Shown here in pieces: positions 46,053 through 58,000 of a stretch of DNA of 64,000 bases. Source of the stretch: Tetrastigma voinierianum (taxonomy: Eukaryota; Streptophyta; Magnoliopsida; Vitales; Vitaceae); NCBI GenBank assembly GCA_016808115.1, contig JAEQBH010000036.1:1-64000 (forward strand). The letters are read 5' to 3'. Numbering within the stretch: the first letter of the stretch is position 1; each line of letters begins with the position of its first letter. The notes beneath the pieces are model-generated. The model made no database searches. It had not been told where the DNA came from and was given only the letters and a program-made list of their open reading frames with translations. The position numbers were made by a program, and so were the translations under genes.

Positions 46053-46857
46053 TATATTTCATTTTTTGTAAATTTAATTTTTCTTCCTATTTCATATTTT
46101 ATAGGAATATAAAAGTATACAAATATATATAATATATACAATGGGGGAACCCAATATTATAGAGGTACAATACAAAACACATTTTTCCGGTTCCTTTCTT
46201 TCTTATTGCCCTCATTAATTTTCAAGGAAAGTTAGGTAAAATATTACAATATTTTTCACTATATTTTTTTCTTATGCACTTTCCATTAAAATGATTTTCC
46301 ATACTATTGTTTCTCCTTTTCTTGGAACCAAATACAGTCTTTAAGGTTTTTGCAGCTAACATTTCTAGGTTCAAAGAACAAAAAATTGAACCATCGAGTT
46401 GGGGTTTCTTTCTTTTGGCTTTATTCTCATACAAAGTTTTATCGTTCTTACGATTCATCCACTGTATTGTATAGCTGTCCTATTTTTTTTAACGCTGGTG
46501 TCTCCAAGATGCCAGGTAACAAGCCAATCCTTATAAGGATATCTCATAGTCTAAGAAAAAGAAGAAAAATCATGAGATATTTAATTTTATGATAAGTTAA
46601 GGCCATACTTGTATAAAGAGTTTTTTTCACAATTATAAATGGAGCTATTCAGAAACTAAACTAGTAAATCGTGGTTGGTGAATAAATGGTGAAACAGATG
46701 CTGGTTTCAAGGTTATGGACCTAGACAATTTATCAGAGGGTAATTTGCCAGTGTTTGTTATGGAGCCACTGCAGCTGCAGTAAGTGGGAGGATCACTTCT
46801 GCTCTGTTCTACCAACCCAGTGCCACATTTCTCCGTCGCCAACTAATAAGCTCTTGA

Positions 46858-47447
46858 TTATTCCAATCTCTTACCTTGGGAGTGGTATTGTATCTGGGCC
46901 AGCTTTTCCTTAAAATATCACTTAAAAAAAAAAAAACTAATTTAATACGTTTTTTATTTTTAAAAAATACTCAAATCAGTGTGTTCTCGCCAAAATCATA
47001 GTTTCTGACTATAGTTTCAAGCACGGGTTTGAACATTATTTTCAAAAAGTTAACGTATTAGATTGATATTTTTTTTTTTCAGAAGAAACAATTAGCCATT
47101 TTGGGAGAAAGTCTGTGGCTCGAAGTGTAGCCAGTTCTCTCATTCTGGAAAACCAAAAAAAGAAAAGAAAGTAGCGGGAAATTCAGGATTTTGAATGGCA
47201 GCACATCCCAGGTACAATAAACCTACCAACAACAAGAGCCTCTGCAACAAATCTCAGCAGAAGGCAACAGCAGCTCAAACAACAAATGTACCAGCTGCAA
47301 CGAAGAAACAGAACTTAGTTTTAGATTGTAATGCATAATTTTTCTTCTCATTAATCCAGAAATTCTAGTTTCTTTCAATTCAATTTTCATTTCAGTAATT
47401 TTTTTCTGCAACCACAGTATGCTTGAAGATCAGATATTGTTATCCGA
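46858..47447. other. No gene recognised downstream of the transporter
   Basis: Contains a poly-T run (47072-47080) and, at 47190-47310, a moderately GC-balanced stretch (caacaacaagagcctctgca, cagaaggcaacagcagctc) that could be an untranslated region or exon scrap; no known motif. Confidence 0.4.
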
Positions 47448-47835
47448 GCCCAACCCAAAAAATCGGTCTGATAGGTGAGAGAATCCATCAACCTTATGTG
47501 GAACCGATGATTGTATCATCAGTTCACTCTAGAGTAGTTTAACGCCCACATCGCTCATTACCACAGATACAAGATTCATTCCGCACTCCACTGGGAGTCA
47601 ATCAATAGCCAACCCTTTTCTAGGTAGTTTTCCCCGATACATATCGGGCTTCATAAATGAAGAGATTTAATATAGTACTCAAGCCTAATAAGAAAGCCCA
47701 ACCCAAAAGACCGATTGATAGGTGAGAGAACCCACGTTTAAGTATCACCCGTAATCCTTTATAGAGCTTCAGATGGTGATCGATTACTCTTATCAACTTA
47801 AAATTTGTGAGACATTGTTCCACTATTCAAATCTC
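47448..47835 (-). repeat. Short LTR-like element with 40-bp direct repeats (TRIM-like)
   Basis: The block gcccaacccaaaa..atcgg followed by tgataggtgagagaa occurs at 47448 and again at 47696, 248 bp apart. Between them lie cgcccacatcgctcattacc and cgatacatatcgggcttcat. On the minus strand these phrases (cccacatcg-like, ctcacctatcaatcggtctt, ttgggttgggc) are typical of short plant LTRs. No coding sequence is present. I infer a fragment of a small LTR element on the minus strand. Confidence 0.5.
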
Positions 47836-48689
47836 AATAACGATGTAATGCAAAATGCTTAGGTCTCTGGCTTTTGTTCGTTCAAAACTATTCAAGATGC
47901 TTTTGAAATATAAAGAATACCAAAATTATACATTAAAAATGTGGGAAGCCTTGAGACAACCTGAGAACACAAAAAATAGGGTCCCCTTTTTTACCAAGTT
48001 TTTAGTTGTTTTTTTTTTTTTTTAGAACGAAAAAACTGTTCTTGAAAATAGGAACCAAAAAGCCCCTAATCACTAATTTACAATCAAATTGGATAAAGAT
48101 AACTATCTTCTAGAAATACTCAAATGGAAAATATGATTTATGTCATACTTCCCTATAGCTTGGACAACATTTGAGCAACTCGAACTATAAATCTCTATTT
48201 TCAACTCTAAATTGGCATCTCTTCCATATTCTCGAGATTTACTGGACCCTTAATTCTTTTAAACAAATAACTAACAATTCATTTTCACTTCAAATCATTA
48301 TTTATTATTCAAATCTTTATTTTTAAAAAAAAAATTAGAATATTTCTTTAAGAATATGAGTTATATGAAATACTTTTATTTTTATTTAAATATAAATATA
48401 AATTTATATTAAATAAATAAAATTTAATAAATAAAAATATGGGACAAAACCTAAAAATACATTTTAAATCAATAAATATTATATTATAGAGTACCAAGTA
48501 TTACATTAGAAAAATAAATCAACATTAATAAAAGCTACATAATAAGCTCAGTCTTTCCTTTCACTTTGAGGGATAAGGCAAAGCAAATGGATGAGAACCC
48601 ATCTCTGAGTATCCAAACATGGGGCCGAACTTCAAGATCAATTTCTAAAGAAAATTTTCCTTAGTTCAAGACCCTCCTCACTTAAGAGG
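47836..48689. other. AT-rich spacer, no gene seen
   Basis: Contains poly-T (48009-48024) and poly-A (48326-48335) runs. At 48560-48670 text begins to resemble a gag leader. Confidence 0.5.
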
Positions 48690-49660
48690 TAAAATTAATA
48701 CCTTGCAAGTAGAGAGGATGAGAGCTTCTATGCAAAATGGGAGAGATTTATGGAGGCCGTCAACGAAAGTCCGGCCACCATGGTATGCTGGGCCTGGATG
48801 CTAGTAGGATCACTTCATGACGACTCCAAGCCTAGATCATCATAAGACTTGTGGAAAATGTGCACGGTTCTTTGACAAAGAGAATGGAGATGGGCCATGG
48901 CTTATTTGAATCAAGTGGCCGAGAAGTGTCTAAGGGTGGAAGTGGTCTCAACTAAAAGAGATGGTTCAAGCTTAGACCTCAATCTGCACCTAGAGGGAGG
49001 TATGGCGTATCATGTGGAGGGAAGATATGGCTCTTAAGGCCAAAGTTGCTCAACTATCAAGGAAATGGAAGAACTTTGAAAGCAAAGGGCATGGCGAAGT
49101 AAAAACGAATGTAAATCAACAAAATAAACAACCCACTTATTGCTCTACTTGTTCTGCTAATGGAACACACCATGGAGCAAGCTTCTGTCCATGGTACATG
49201 CCATTGGAAGAGACAGCCAACAAGGAGGACATGCAAACTTTGTAGATCATAATACAAGACCTCAATTTAGGAAACTCTAGCAATCCATGGCTATACCTAC
49301 AATCCAAATTGAGGAATCCATCCAAATCTCTCATGGAAACAAAATCATAATTTCAATGATGTGAAAAATCATTGAGTTAAAAGTGGAACAAGCCGCCTTA
49401 CTGAAACTTGACAAGTAAAGCTTGATGATTTTGTAGGTGGCGCAAGGCTGAATAAGCAACTTTCCCTTAGGATGGACAACATGGAAATGTTCAAATGATA
49501 TGGTTTCCTGGGTGATGGATAGTATGGTAAAATACTCTTCAAAGTTTTGCCAACTTACACATAATTTCTCAAGAGAGGAAAAGACTTTCATCCTAACCTC
49601 AACAAACCCAAGAGGTATGCATGAAGTGTTGTCAATGAAGGAAAACCAGCACACATGGGA
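48690..49660 (+). pseudogene. Gag remnant of an Athila-like Ty3/gypsy element
   Basis: Early text reads EDESFYAKWERFMEAVNESP (48700-48770), matching the family's FYE.WERFK.....CPHHG block. Later come VAEKCLRVEV, then the ALKAKVAQLSRKWKNFESKG stretch (49028-49085). It is followed by a CSTCSANGTHHGASFCPWYM segment (49140-49200), which keeps C-x2-C and a late Cys in the place of the gag zinc knuckle. Stops break the frame (for example near 48854). Two minus-strand frames over it (49057-49334 and 49331-49675) are shadows. Confidence 0.7.
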
Positions 49661-50530
49661 GAATTGAAAAGCCACGCGACACTCAAGGTGGGAATGGCGC
49701 TAGTAATCAGCCATCTTCACCTATCACTTTGAAGAGAAAGTTGAAAAATCAAAAAGATGGAGAAAGGGCAGCAACTGAACAAGAAAATGATGATAAAGCT
49801 TCCAAAGAAGGGCAGAAGAAACCCGTAAAGTTTACCATCAAAGAAGGAAGCATGGCACACCACACTCCTCTTCCATTCCCTAATGAACTTAAAGGTAAAA
49901 AGAAGTTAAACCACTCTCCCGAAATCTTTTGAGGTTCTCAAGCAAGTTAAGGTAAATATTCCTTTACTTGACATGATCAAACAAGTACCACCATATGAAA
50001 AATTCCTCAAAGATTTATGCACAGTATAAAGAGGGTTGAATATTGATAAAAAGGCATTCCTCACTGAGCAAGTAAGTTCCATCATTGAAACACGAATGTC
50101 ATGATATAGAGATCCGGATGCCCGCCACTTCAGTCAAGATATGTGAGATTCAAACATCGGGCAAGCATTATGCTAGATTCCAGTGCTAGTGCGTGAATCT
50201 TTACCATACCCTTCTGCGTTACTCATGCACTGGGAGAGCAAAACCAAATCCAATATCAACTCCTCTCATAAAGTTATAGATAAGGGAAGATCCCTATGGG
50301 ATAGTTGAAGATGTCTTGGTGCAAGTCAATAATTTTTACTTCCTAGTTGACTTTGTTATCTTGGATAGCGAACCAACCATGAAAGGGCCACACCATGATC
50401 CAATTATTTTACGTAGACCATTCCTTGCTACTACCAATGCTCCTTCACTCAACGGTAGGTGTGGAATGGAAAATGCAATATCACATTTCCAGGACACACC
50501 TTGAGCTCAACATCTTTAACACAATGAAGA
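49661..50530 (+). pseudogene. Aspartic protease region of the same gypsy element
   Basis: The linker has HHTPLPFPNELKGKKK (49858-49905), then LKQVKVNIPLLDMIKQVPPY (49936-49995), KFLKDLCTV and FLTEQVSSIIETRMS (50057-50101), all family landmarks just before protease. The active-site block reads ALLDSSASA (50166-50190) where intact copies have D-x-G-A-S-V-N, so the catalytic Asp-Ser/Thr-Gly environment is altered. The flap and end follow as VQVNNFYFLVDFVILDSEPT and PIILRRPFLATTNA (50319-50440). The clean homology ends at about 50510 with LELNIF-like text; no reverse transcriptase follows, so the element is cut short. Confidence 0.75.
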
Positions 50531-50779
50531 AGCCGTTTCCTGACAAGGGAAGAGGGATGTGATCTTCTGGTGAAGCATACTTATTGACACCATGGTACAA
50601 GACCAAAATAGAGCGACCTACTGAACAACAAGCTTGAGGACTTTTATGATTCAATAAAGGGGTTTGATTCTTGCTTTTTTTTTTGCAAGGTAATTAGAAG
50701 CATGATTAATGAGAGCCCAAGGCAAGGTTCCAGTCCACGCCAAAGACCCTCAGGGATGCCAACATGTGTCAAACATCAA

Positions 50780-51120
50780 ATAAAGGATAGCCCAAGCAAG
50801 AAAAAATCAAAAGGAGCAAAAACAAATAACTTGCCAAATCTTGCACTCACTTTTTGAGTGTGAGAAAATCTCGCACTCACCCGAGTGTGCGAGATTCTGC
50901 AGAGGGGCATCAGAATTAGGACTTTGATTTCTAGGTAATCCACAAAACTTGGGTTAGCACCTGAGTTTTCTTCAAGTCCTAATTTTCTCTGTATACCCTC
51001 TGGGACTATCAATTCTCTTCTAGCAGTGCCGAAATCTAAAAAAATCAGAAACAAAATCGAATCCTAAGGAAAAGAGGGAAACTTTCACACTCGAATTTGA
51101 GCGCGAGAAAATCTCGCCTC
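50780..51120. repeat. CTCGCACTC/GAGTGCGAG word cluster
   Basis: Repeated near-palindromic words such as cttgcactcactttttgagt, gagaaaatctcgcactcacc, cgagtgtgcgagattctg and gagcgcgagaaaatctcgcc occur at 50846-50900 and 51085-51120. They form possible hairpins. The region lies after the gag-protease remnant and is likely its noncoding continuation. Confidence 0.55.
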
Positions 51121-52084
51121 CGACTCATTTCATTTTTACTCATTCTTGAAATCGTCTCAAACCTCCCTTTCTACCTTAGGGTCACTGATTTACACACTGA
51201 TTTTGCAGCCAAACCAAATCTCCACTTAATTAAACTTAACCCTTTTCAATGTCAACTCGACCAAAGTTAGGACGGTATTAGGGAATCTCTTAATTAGTTA
51301 CTTACAATAATCAACTTGACTAGGTCTTCTCAAACTTTAAATTATTTTCTAATACTCATCACATAGGTTAAAGTGCTTTAATAATCTTTTAATCAATGAA
51401 ATTAAACTAGCTACAGAATGAGGTCATTTTGTAACAATTCATCAGCTATGCTTTCCCTTAGAACTAAACTCAAGTTGAATAGAAATGTGGAAAGTCATCA
51501 TTTTCTTAAAAAATCAATAAAGGTATATATGGTCGGAAGTTGATTAATTTATTCACAAAATTACATCAAAATCCTAAGGGTTAAAGAGCTCTAAGCTAAC
51601 CCATATGTTCTTATAAACAATCATCACAATATAGCCTCTAAACATTATATTATCTATATGTATCTTAAGAGTAACAACAATTAACTCAACAACAAGTATA
51701 TCCAATAAGCCCACAGATAATGCTACAACAAAAAGAATGTGTTGAATTGTCCAAATATGAACTTTCCAGTAGGTACCTCAACTAAAAATGTCATTATTCG
51801 CAATTGTACTTTAAATTATTCAAATGAAATCACTTAATAATATAATAAGTACTTGCATAATAAATAACAATATTAAATACAATTCGAGCTTGTTTTAACA
51901 ACTGAAAAGCAATAACATTCATTAAAGCTTTATGTAGAGGATCTGACTGGTAAAAGACCATGGTGTCTAAGCAATGCCTCAACAGAAGGTTCACGACCTC
52001 GAAATCTAATAGCCAAATACTCAAACATATATCCAAGAATGATCAAAAAATCATATATATATATATATATATATATGCAGGAAA

Positions 52085-52136
<52 letters not shown>

Positions 52137-53269
52137 TATATAAGAAAATAAAATTCAATAGAATTTGAAAGAAATATATAGAAAAAGTGAACAAAAATTC
52201 TCGTTTGATCTTTGATATGCTTTTCAAATTCCTCCAAGAAAAAGGATGAAGTTTCTGAACCTTTGGCCTCATTTTCATGGGTTTGGCTGCTAGAATAAAC
52301 AATATGAATCGTAAATTTGTCTTAATTGATTGATAAATCATTTTCGAAAATGAATGGATTGAAAATATTGGGTCATCATGTGTCATCTTTGGTAAAATAT
52401 ATCATTAAAATATTCATATAAATTGGGATTTGGTATGCCTTGTTAATAAGAAATTTTATCCAAACTCTTAAAACAAGAGCATGACAAAATTAAGGTTTTA
52501 TGACACCAACACTTTCGCGAGCACTCGTGCTCATTAACTAAAAACAGTGCATTTCAAAAATCTTATTTAAAATTTTTATTTTAACATTTAAATAAAAATT
52601 AAAAATTGATTTTCTCTTCATTAATAAATAGGATAACTTCTTTATTTAAAATTGATTTTCTCCAAATTAAATAAAAAAATGTTAAATTTTTCATAGATTA
52701 TATATGAATTTATTAACCAAACATAACCTAAAAAAAAGAAACATAGTAAAAGTATGGTTTTTATGCTTGATTTCAATATAGAAAATAAAAAATAAAAAAG
52801 AATATAATTAAAATTAAGTAAACATTGATGTATTTTTAAATTATTTAATTTTATAAAAATAAACTGAAAATGCGTGAAAAGGGTTTCACGAAATATGTAA
52901 GAAATAATTTATTGACTTTTTAAATGAACTTTAGCCTTTTTATTTTTCTTACCTTAGTTTTATTTTATGTTCTTTTGTGGGAAAGGCTGTGAGAGTAATG
53001 CTTTAGGGTACCAGCTTAAACATACCTTCTTGCTATCAAATGCAGCGGAAAGCATCCACAGAAAAGACCTCTGGTCACTGCAATATATATATAGTAATTC
53101 ACTTTAAAGAAATATATACCTAAAATAAGAAGAGAGAAGGTAATGTGATTATGGGTTGGGAATGTGCCCACTTCAAATTCATTTAATTTATTTTAACTCA
53201 TTGGTACAAAGTTTAAATAATTCAAAAATATATAAATTTTTAAGTAATTTTATTTGATAGAGTTCGAAA
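51121..53269. other. AT-rich spacer with (TA)n runs, no gene seen
   Basis: TA/CA microsatellites occupy 52056-52142. On the minus strand at 51940-52030 two short frames read LAIRFRGREPSVEALLRHHG and FYQSDPLHKALMNVIAFQLL. They look protein-like but do not match anything I recognise and lack splice support. The remainder is featureless. Confidence 0.45.
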
Positions 53270-54585
53270 AATAAGGCTCACAGGCCCACCTCCGCTGAAG
53301 CCAGTTATACTGTACCATTAAACATCGGGAGTCTGGGTCCACGAAACCTGGGGCGGGAGAGACATACCCATTGAGTGAGGTCTGTGCCTTCTCGCGCCAA
53401 CAACATTCCAAGCCTGGTGCCAAATTCCTGTAATAAGGGTCTAACCCGACGCACCCAAAGCACTCAATTATGGAAGTTTTCCATGTGTACGTGTAAAATA
53501 GAATAGTCCCCTCAATAATATATTATTCCGCAAGTCCAGCCAATCTAATCAATAAGGAAAGAAAGACAATATTAGATCGCATCCAATCGGATCCCCCCAA
53601 TAAGGAAGGCGACATTTATCCCAAATAAATGTACTTCTTCTATATCCATTACCAAATCCGAGTCGAGATATGCGAAATACCCCCATCCAATGGGAACAAA
53701 TCCTAATCACCATCCAACCTGGTTTGAACATCTACTATGACCAAGGCTACCCCATCGGCGAAAGGTACGCGAAAAACATACCCCAATACTCACAAACAAT
53801 CTGCGCCTTTCTCGTAAAAGAACCCGACTTGGGGTATCGGTGCGGCAAGCCACCTGGCGAAGCCCTCACACCCCTTCATCTCTGCTTTTGCAGAGAGCGA
53901 TACCTTCTCAAACCTCATTGCCAAACCAGCCCGACAATGATCCCACGAACCGGCGATCCAACATCCCATTGCTCAAATTCACCCAAGAGCTCTGATCCGG
54001 CCTAATCGTAAGCCCGCCACCGCCCAAATTCTAATTCCATTGTGAAAGGCGTACCACTGGGCTGGAGCCGTCTCAGGGAAACCACGCCTTAGAATATAAC
54101 CCATTTCGGCATCGATGGTATCAACACCTGAACGCCAAAATGAGCAACACTAACCTGTTGATGCAAGATCCAACGGTAATCAGACAAACACTTCCCGCCA
54201 TGTTAGAAACAATGCAGCTAACTACGGACTTTGCGTGAAGATCTGGCTTCTCACCAAATCAACGTTTAACAATAAGAGCGTGAACAACCACCCAGACAGA
54301 TCTACCACCCTTGAGGGTTGGCCAACCCAAAGCTCGCGACATTCCATGAAGGACAAACATAGCTATTCTGTGACTCAGTACTAAACCGCAGCCCCCACCG
54401 AGCCCTGGGCACTGGCCTCACATCTAGCCCCTGTGAGGGGGAAAGGAAGGAAACGGCAACCCTTGAGAGCATCGCCTTTGAACTTGCACCCGCGCCCATC
54501 CCAAGAAGGGAAAGAACATCACTTAACAGGTTCAAGAACCTTCGAAGAAGAGCTCTACGCAGAAGAAGGTGGTAGCGACGCACCC
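53270..54585 (+). other. GC-richer block of unknown origin with a 111-codon frame
   Basis: Composition jumps at about 53270. The plus-strand frame 53670-54005 begins MRNTPIQWEQILITIQPGLN, includes YDQGYPIGERYAKNIPQYSQ, then a Cys-containing stretch (YRCGKPPGEA, HLCFCRERY) and ends in a Pro/Ser tail. I do not recognise it; a retroelement gag or a captured host fragment are both possible. The text around 54130-54230 (atgagcaacactaacctgtt ... atgttagaaacaatgcag) is also protein-like but frameshifted. The minus-strand frame at 54302-54583 is not supported. Confidence 0.35.
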
Positions 54586-57281
54586 CGACACTATAACTAA
54601 TCTACCAAATAATATGAGTTTGACCAAGTTTGACCAAGTCGAACGTTTTCACCTCAGCCAACTCAAGTCACTCGTTCTTGGCATCAAGCTCTTGACTTTT
54701 CGAGTAGGAGGAATAGTTTTGTGTTTGAATCAAGACACCATTTTTGTGCCCTCGTCGATACGAGTTCATGGGGACGCTTTTAACGTCACAATCAGTCTTA
54801 CTTTGATAAAAAGCTACGCACCATTGAAGCCCAGAATAAGAAAGACTTTATCAAAAGTGTCCAAGCTATGTCTGATTTTTAATCTCAAAGCGACCCCAAT
54901 CTATAAACATAGCCTAGGAGCATTAAACAGAAAACCTTAGCCCAAACAATACTCGAGTTCCAAAAACCCTGCAAGAGAAAAACTCTCCAAACCAGAATGA
55001 CTTTGGGGTTCAGCAGCCAAACACAAGGCCGTGAGAAATTTTAGATTCGGACACGAGGTACCACCGCCGTGGAGTTGGTTGTGACACGTCCCAGACCACC
55101 AGGTGCGCACCGCTGGACGACATGCTCGCCGAGGGCCTGACGCAACCGCCGCCGACGCGCCGGATCCGGGCCACGAACCCGTCGGCGGCCGCCCGACACC
55201 GGGAAGCCGTGATTTCCGGCCATGCCCCCGGCCCACCTCAGGCCACCCATGGGGCCTTTCCACCATTTTGACCTTATGAACTCATCTACGTGGTCCTCGT
55301 ACCCCCGCGGAAATCGCTCAGTTACATTGAAAACGAAATCTAATCAAGCTTAGATCGGGTTTTCCGCCACCACAGCGCATCAAGTTGACCAAGGTAAAGG
55401 TACCAAATGGTTCTATTCCTCAGCTTCCAATGATATATATTTGTAATTTTGATATCGTTTGGTCGCTCTTTACTTTTAGGTTGTTTAAAATTACCGAGAA
55501 GTTTGACTGGGAAATAGAAAATTCAATAATAAATTTGGCAAAATTGAAGTCAGATAGTGGAAATTGGATATTTTTAGGAATCATCTGGATTGGTCTCAAT
55601 TTGGAATAGTTCCTGAAAAGCCCCACTTAGTATCTGGGCCTATGGTGGTGGCACCGTGTACTGGACCGTCTGAGTCCACCTTGATTGCCTAAGGCCTAAT
55701 GTCGCCATTCAAGGCCTTCAAGATCCCTGTTGTTGGTTCAGCTATTAGAGCCCCAATGAGTTTTATCTTATAGACATGTGCACTCACGTCGGCCTGAGCA
55801 TGCATCCCGCAGGTTATGATCAAAATACCTTAGTTGTAGATGTGAGTTGGTTTTATATGTTTAAACTTATCTGGGGTATTGTGTTGATATATCTATCACA
55901 TTAAATAATTTTTACAAATATAATGCTTTGACAAGATTATTAGTCGTATCTAAAACATTACAGGCTTTATATAAAACAAGTTATTATTTCATGTGAGTTT
56001 TGTCATCATTTTAAATATTTGAAAGTTTTACTCGTGTTCGTGGGATGAGTCTGGAAGTTTGATATTTCTTTGGGTACATGATCGAGGGTTGTAAACTATC
56101 TCGGAAAAACTATTGTAAAAGCAAAAAGTAAGGATCTCGTGATTGCGGACCGACCGGCTACCTGCATTGTCGAAAGGTACATGAAAATGGGACCGCCAGT
56201 TAGCTGCCACCGCCTGCGAGGCTCGTCAATTCGACCGCTTATTAGTCGACGTCACGTGGAGGCTCGGGCTTCGGCAGACTCGAATTTACGATATTAGCTG
56301 CCACATTGCCGCGTGAGGCCTGGCTTGCATTCCGGTTTCGGCTTGGTATTCTGGTTCGCTTACTCTGGCAGACGGAGGCTCGCTTGATCCCGACGTGTTT
56401 GGTATTCGTGGTTCGCACGGACGCGGAGGCTCACCGCCAACTCGGTTCGGCTTGGTATTGGTCACTACTTATGATTTGAGGTCGGTTTTTGCATCTTACT
56501 GCTTAGATGAGTTATTGGCTGGGTAACACATAACGCTGTTTATGTGGTAATGATCGCTGTCGATTTTCTAAATGTGGTATAACTATTTTAATAATTTTGG
56601 CTGGTTTCCTGGTGCATTTCCTCATGGTTATTTTTATCACTTGATTAATTATACATGTTTTCAGGTTTGGCTTTTATGTTGTGTACGCTCGTATTATGTT
56701 TTCTTTAACATCGGGACGACTAATTTGTCGAGCATGATCCTCGCATATGCTGACCTGGGGGTAAAAGTCATTTTAATGTTTCTAAACTAGGAACTTTGTA
56801 TAAAGAGTGAACTAAGGTTTTGAGGAGAACCATTGAAATAAAAATGTTATTTTCCTATAAATCCATGCCACCCACCGAGACTTATTATCTCACATTATCG
56901 CGAACTGTGCTCCTGCAGGCCCACGGGGCCTGCAGGCCTATTCACGCCGATTCCGACGTCGCTCTTCACACAAATTGGCCGTACTTCATCAGATTTATCT
57001 ATTCCAGCTATTTATTGGACTTATTCATTTCAGCTTGTACCCCCAAATCCACAATACTCTGGGGAACGCCCTCTGATATTCGATGGAACTTTACGAGACC
57101 CTTACTCTTATAATTGTCATGGGTTTCATATGATATTTATGTATAATTGGGTATTAAATTAATACATGGTGTTACTCCCTTCCCTATAGGGTTCCAATCG
57201 TATCTTCCCTAGGGATTATACAGTGACTTCACTAGCGGACCACCCAAACCTGGGGAGTGTATCCCAAGGTTCAACCCGCCA
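54586..57281 (+). repeat. 5' LTR of the gypsy element
   Basis: Blocks shared with 59920-62654 in the same order include gaccaag..gaccaagtc, aggaggaatagtttt, ccatttttgacctt, ttggggtattgtgttgatat, cgcttattagtcg..., attaatacatggtgttactc and gggattatacagtgacttcac. A very GC-rich stretch (55085-55260) codes the spurious minus-strand frames there. At 56205-56470 about five 58-60-bp units carry cgtgaggctc, cttggtattc and ggttcgc words. Confidence 0.8.
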
Positions 57282-57284
57282 AAC

Positions 57285-57302
57285 TGGTATCGAGCTCTAG
57301 GT
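57285..57302 (+). promoter_or_regulatory. Primer binding site (initiator Met tRNA type)
   Basis: tggtatcgagctctaggttt directly after the left LTR is close to TGGTATCAGAGCC, the site complementary to the 3' end of plant initiator Met tRNA. Confidence 0.7.
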
Positions 57303-57399
57303 TTCTAAATTCCTCGGGTCTGCATATCACGTGCAACTCATCCGTTTTAAGCACCTTCCTTAACCTTATTGTCCTTGAAATTGATTAGTTCTTCTTCCC

Positions 57400-58000
57400 G
57401 ATGGCACTTAGAGGCCGTGTGGCAAACTGGCTGCATACTGAACAAGGTAACCATTCAGAATCAATATCCTTTGCTCTCTGACGATGATCTATTTGATCAC
57501 CCTGTAAAAGAGTGTTCTTCAAGAGTGACTTGAGGTCGTGGTTCCATTAGTTAGATTAGGGAATCTATGAGCTCCCAAAGACGCATTCAAGAATACACAG
57601 ATATGGGCGCAGGAGCTCTAGTGATGCCCTTTCGACTCACCAATGCCCAAGAAATTTCACTGATTTTAATGAACCGAGTCTTCCGCCCATACTTACTGAT
57701 TGTCTGGTTTCATCGGACGATATTCAGAACCAGAAGCGGTCGGAACATGAGAGACATTTGTTTGCGTCGTACTTAAGGCAATGGCTCAACATGCCAAGCT
57801 CAAGAGGCGGGAGAATTTCCTTGGGTCGGGCCGACGTGGGTTTCGACATGTTTCTCACGATGGCATTTAGTGGATCCGTAAAGTGTGGCACAGTGCAAAT
57901 CGGGGGAGCAACCAACTACTATGACAGAGCTTGAGTTCCTAGATTAATGGCACAACAGAGGTTCATGGGAAGGTTCCCAAAAATAATGCATCTCACTCAT
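57400..58000 (+). pseudogene. Reverse transcriptase fragment
   Basis: From 57441 the text reads NKVTIQNQYPLL then DDDLFD, matching the [20 protein letters not shown] block. Next come a degraded SRV.LRSGYHQLRIRES-like stretch and then GALVMPFRLTNAQ and LMNRVFRPYL (57608-57690). The catalytic F-I-D-D-I box that should follow is not readable (an IVWFH stretch stands there). From 57780 QHAKLKRREF (family HAKLKKCEFW) and a GFRHVSHDGI-like block follow. Frames change at least three times. This enzyme copies element RNA to DNA in live relatives. Confidence 0.75.

Larger units (their letters stand above)
43340..46857 (+). pseudogene. SUC/SUT: Sucrose transporter (SUC/SUT family), frame-broken
   Basis: Sucrose/proton symporters load sucrose across the plasma membrane, using 12 membrane helices. 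Exon 1 (43340-44623) starts MEPATRPPNTVDLI, then shifts frame near 43394 into VASIAAGVQFGWALQLSLLT and continues with LGVPHTWASFIWLCGP and the family motif RWGRRRPF. It then reads VLDVANNMMQG, SGHNQKKTRTANAYFSFFMA, TKACDVYCANLKTC, a long acidic loop, LFDTDWMGKEIYGG, GLMLNSVVLGLMS and GIPQA before a gttagt donor. Exon 2 (45474-45536) encodes ITYSIPFA and LASIYSSSSGAGQ with one base missing between them. Exon 3 (45673-45704) encodes QGLSV then degenerates. Exon 4 (46698-46857) encodes MLVS, NLPVF and ATAAAVSG. At least seven frame breaks are needed along the locus; residues between breaks are well conserved. It is either a recent pseudogene or an error-rich assembly of a real gene. Confidence 0.92.
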
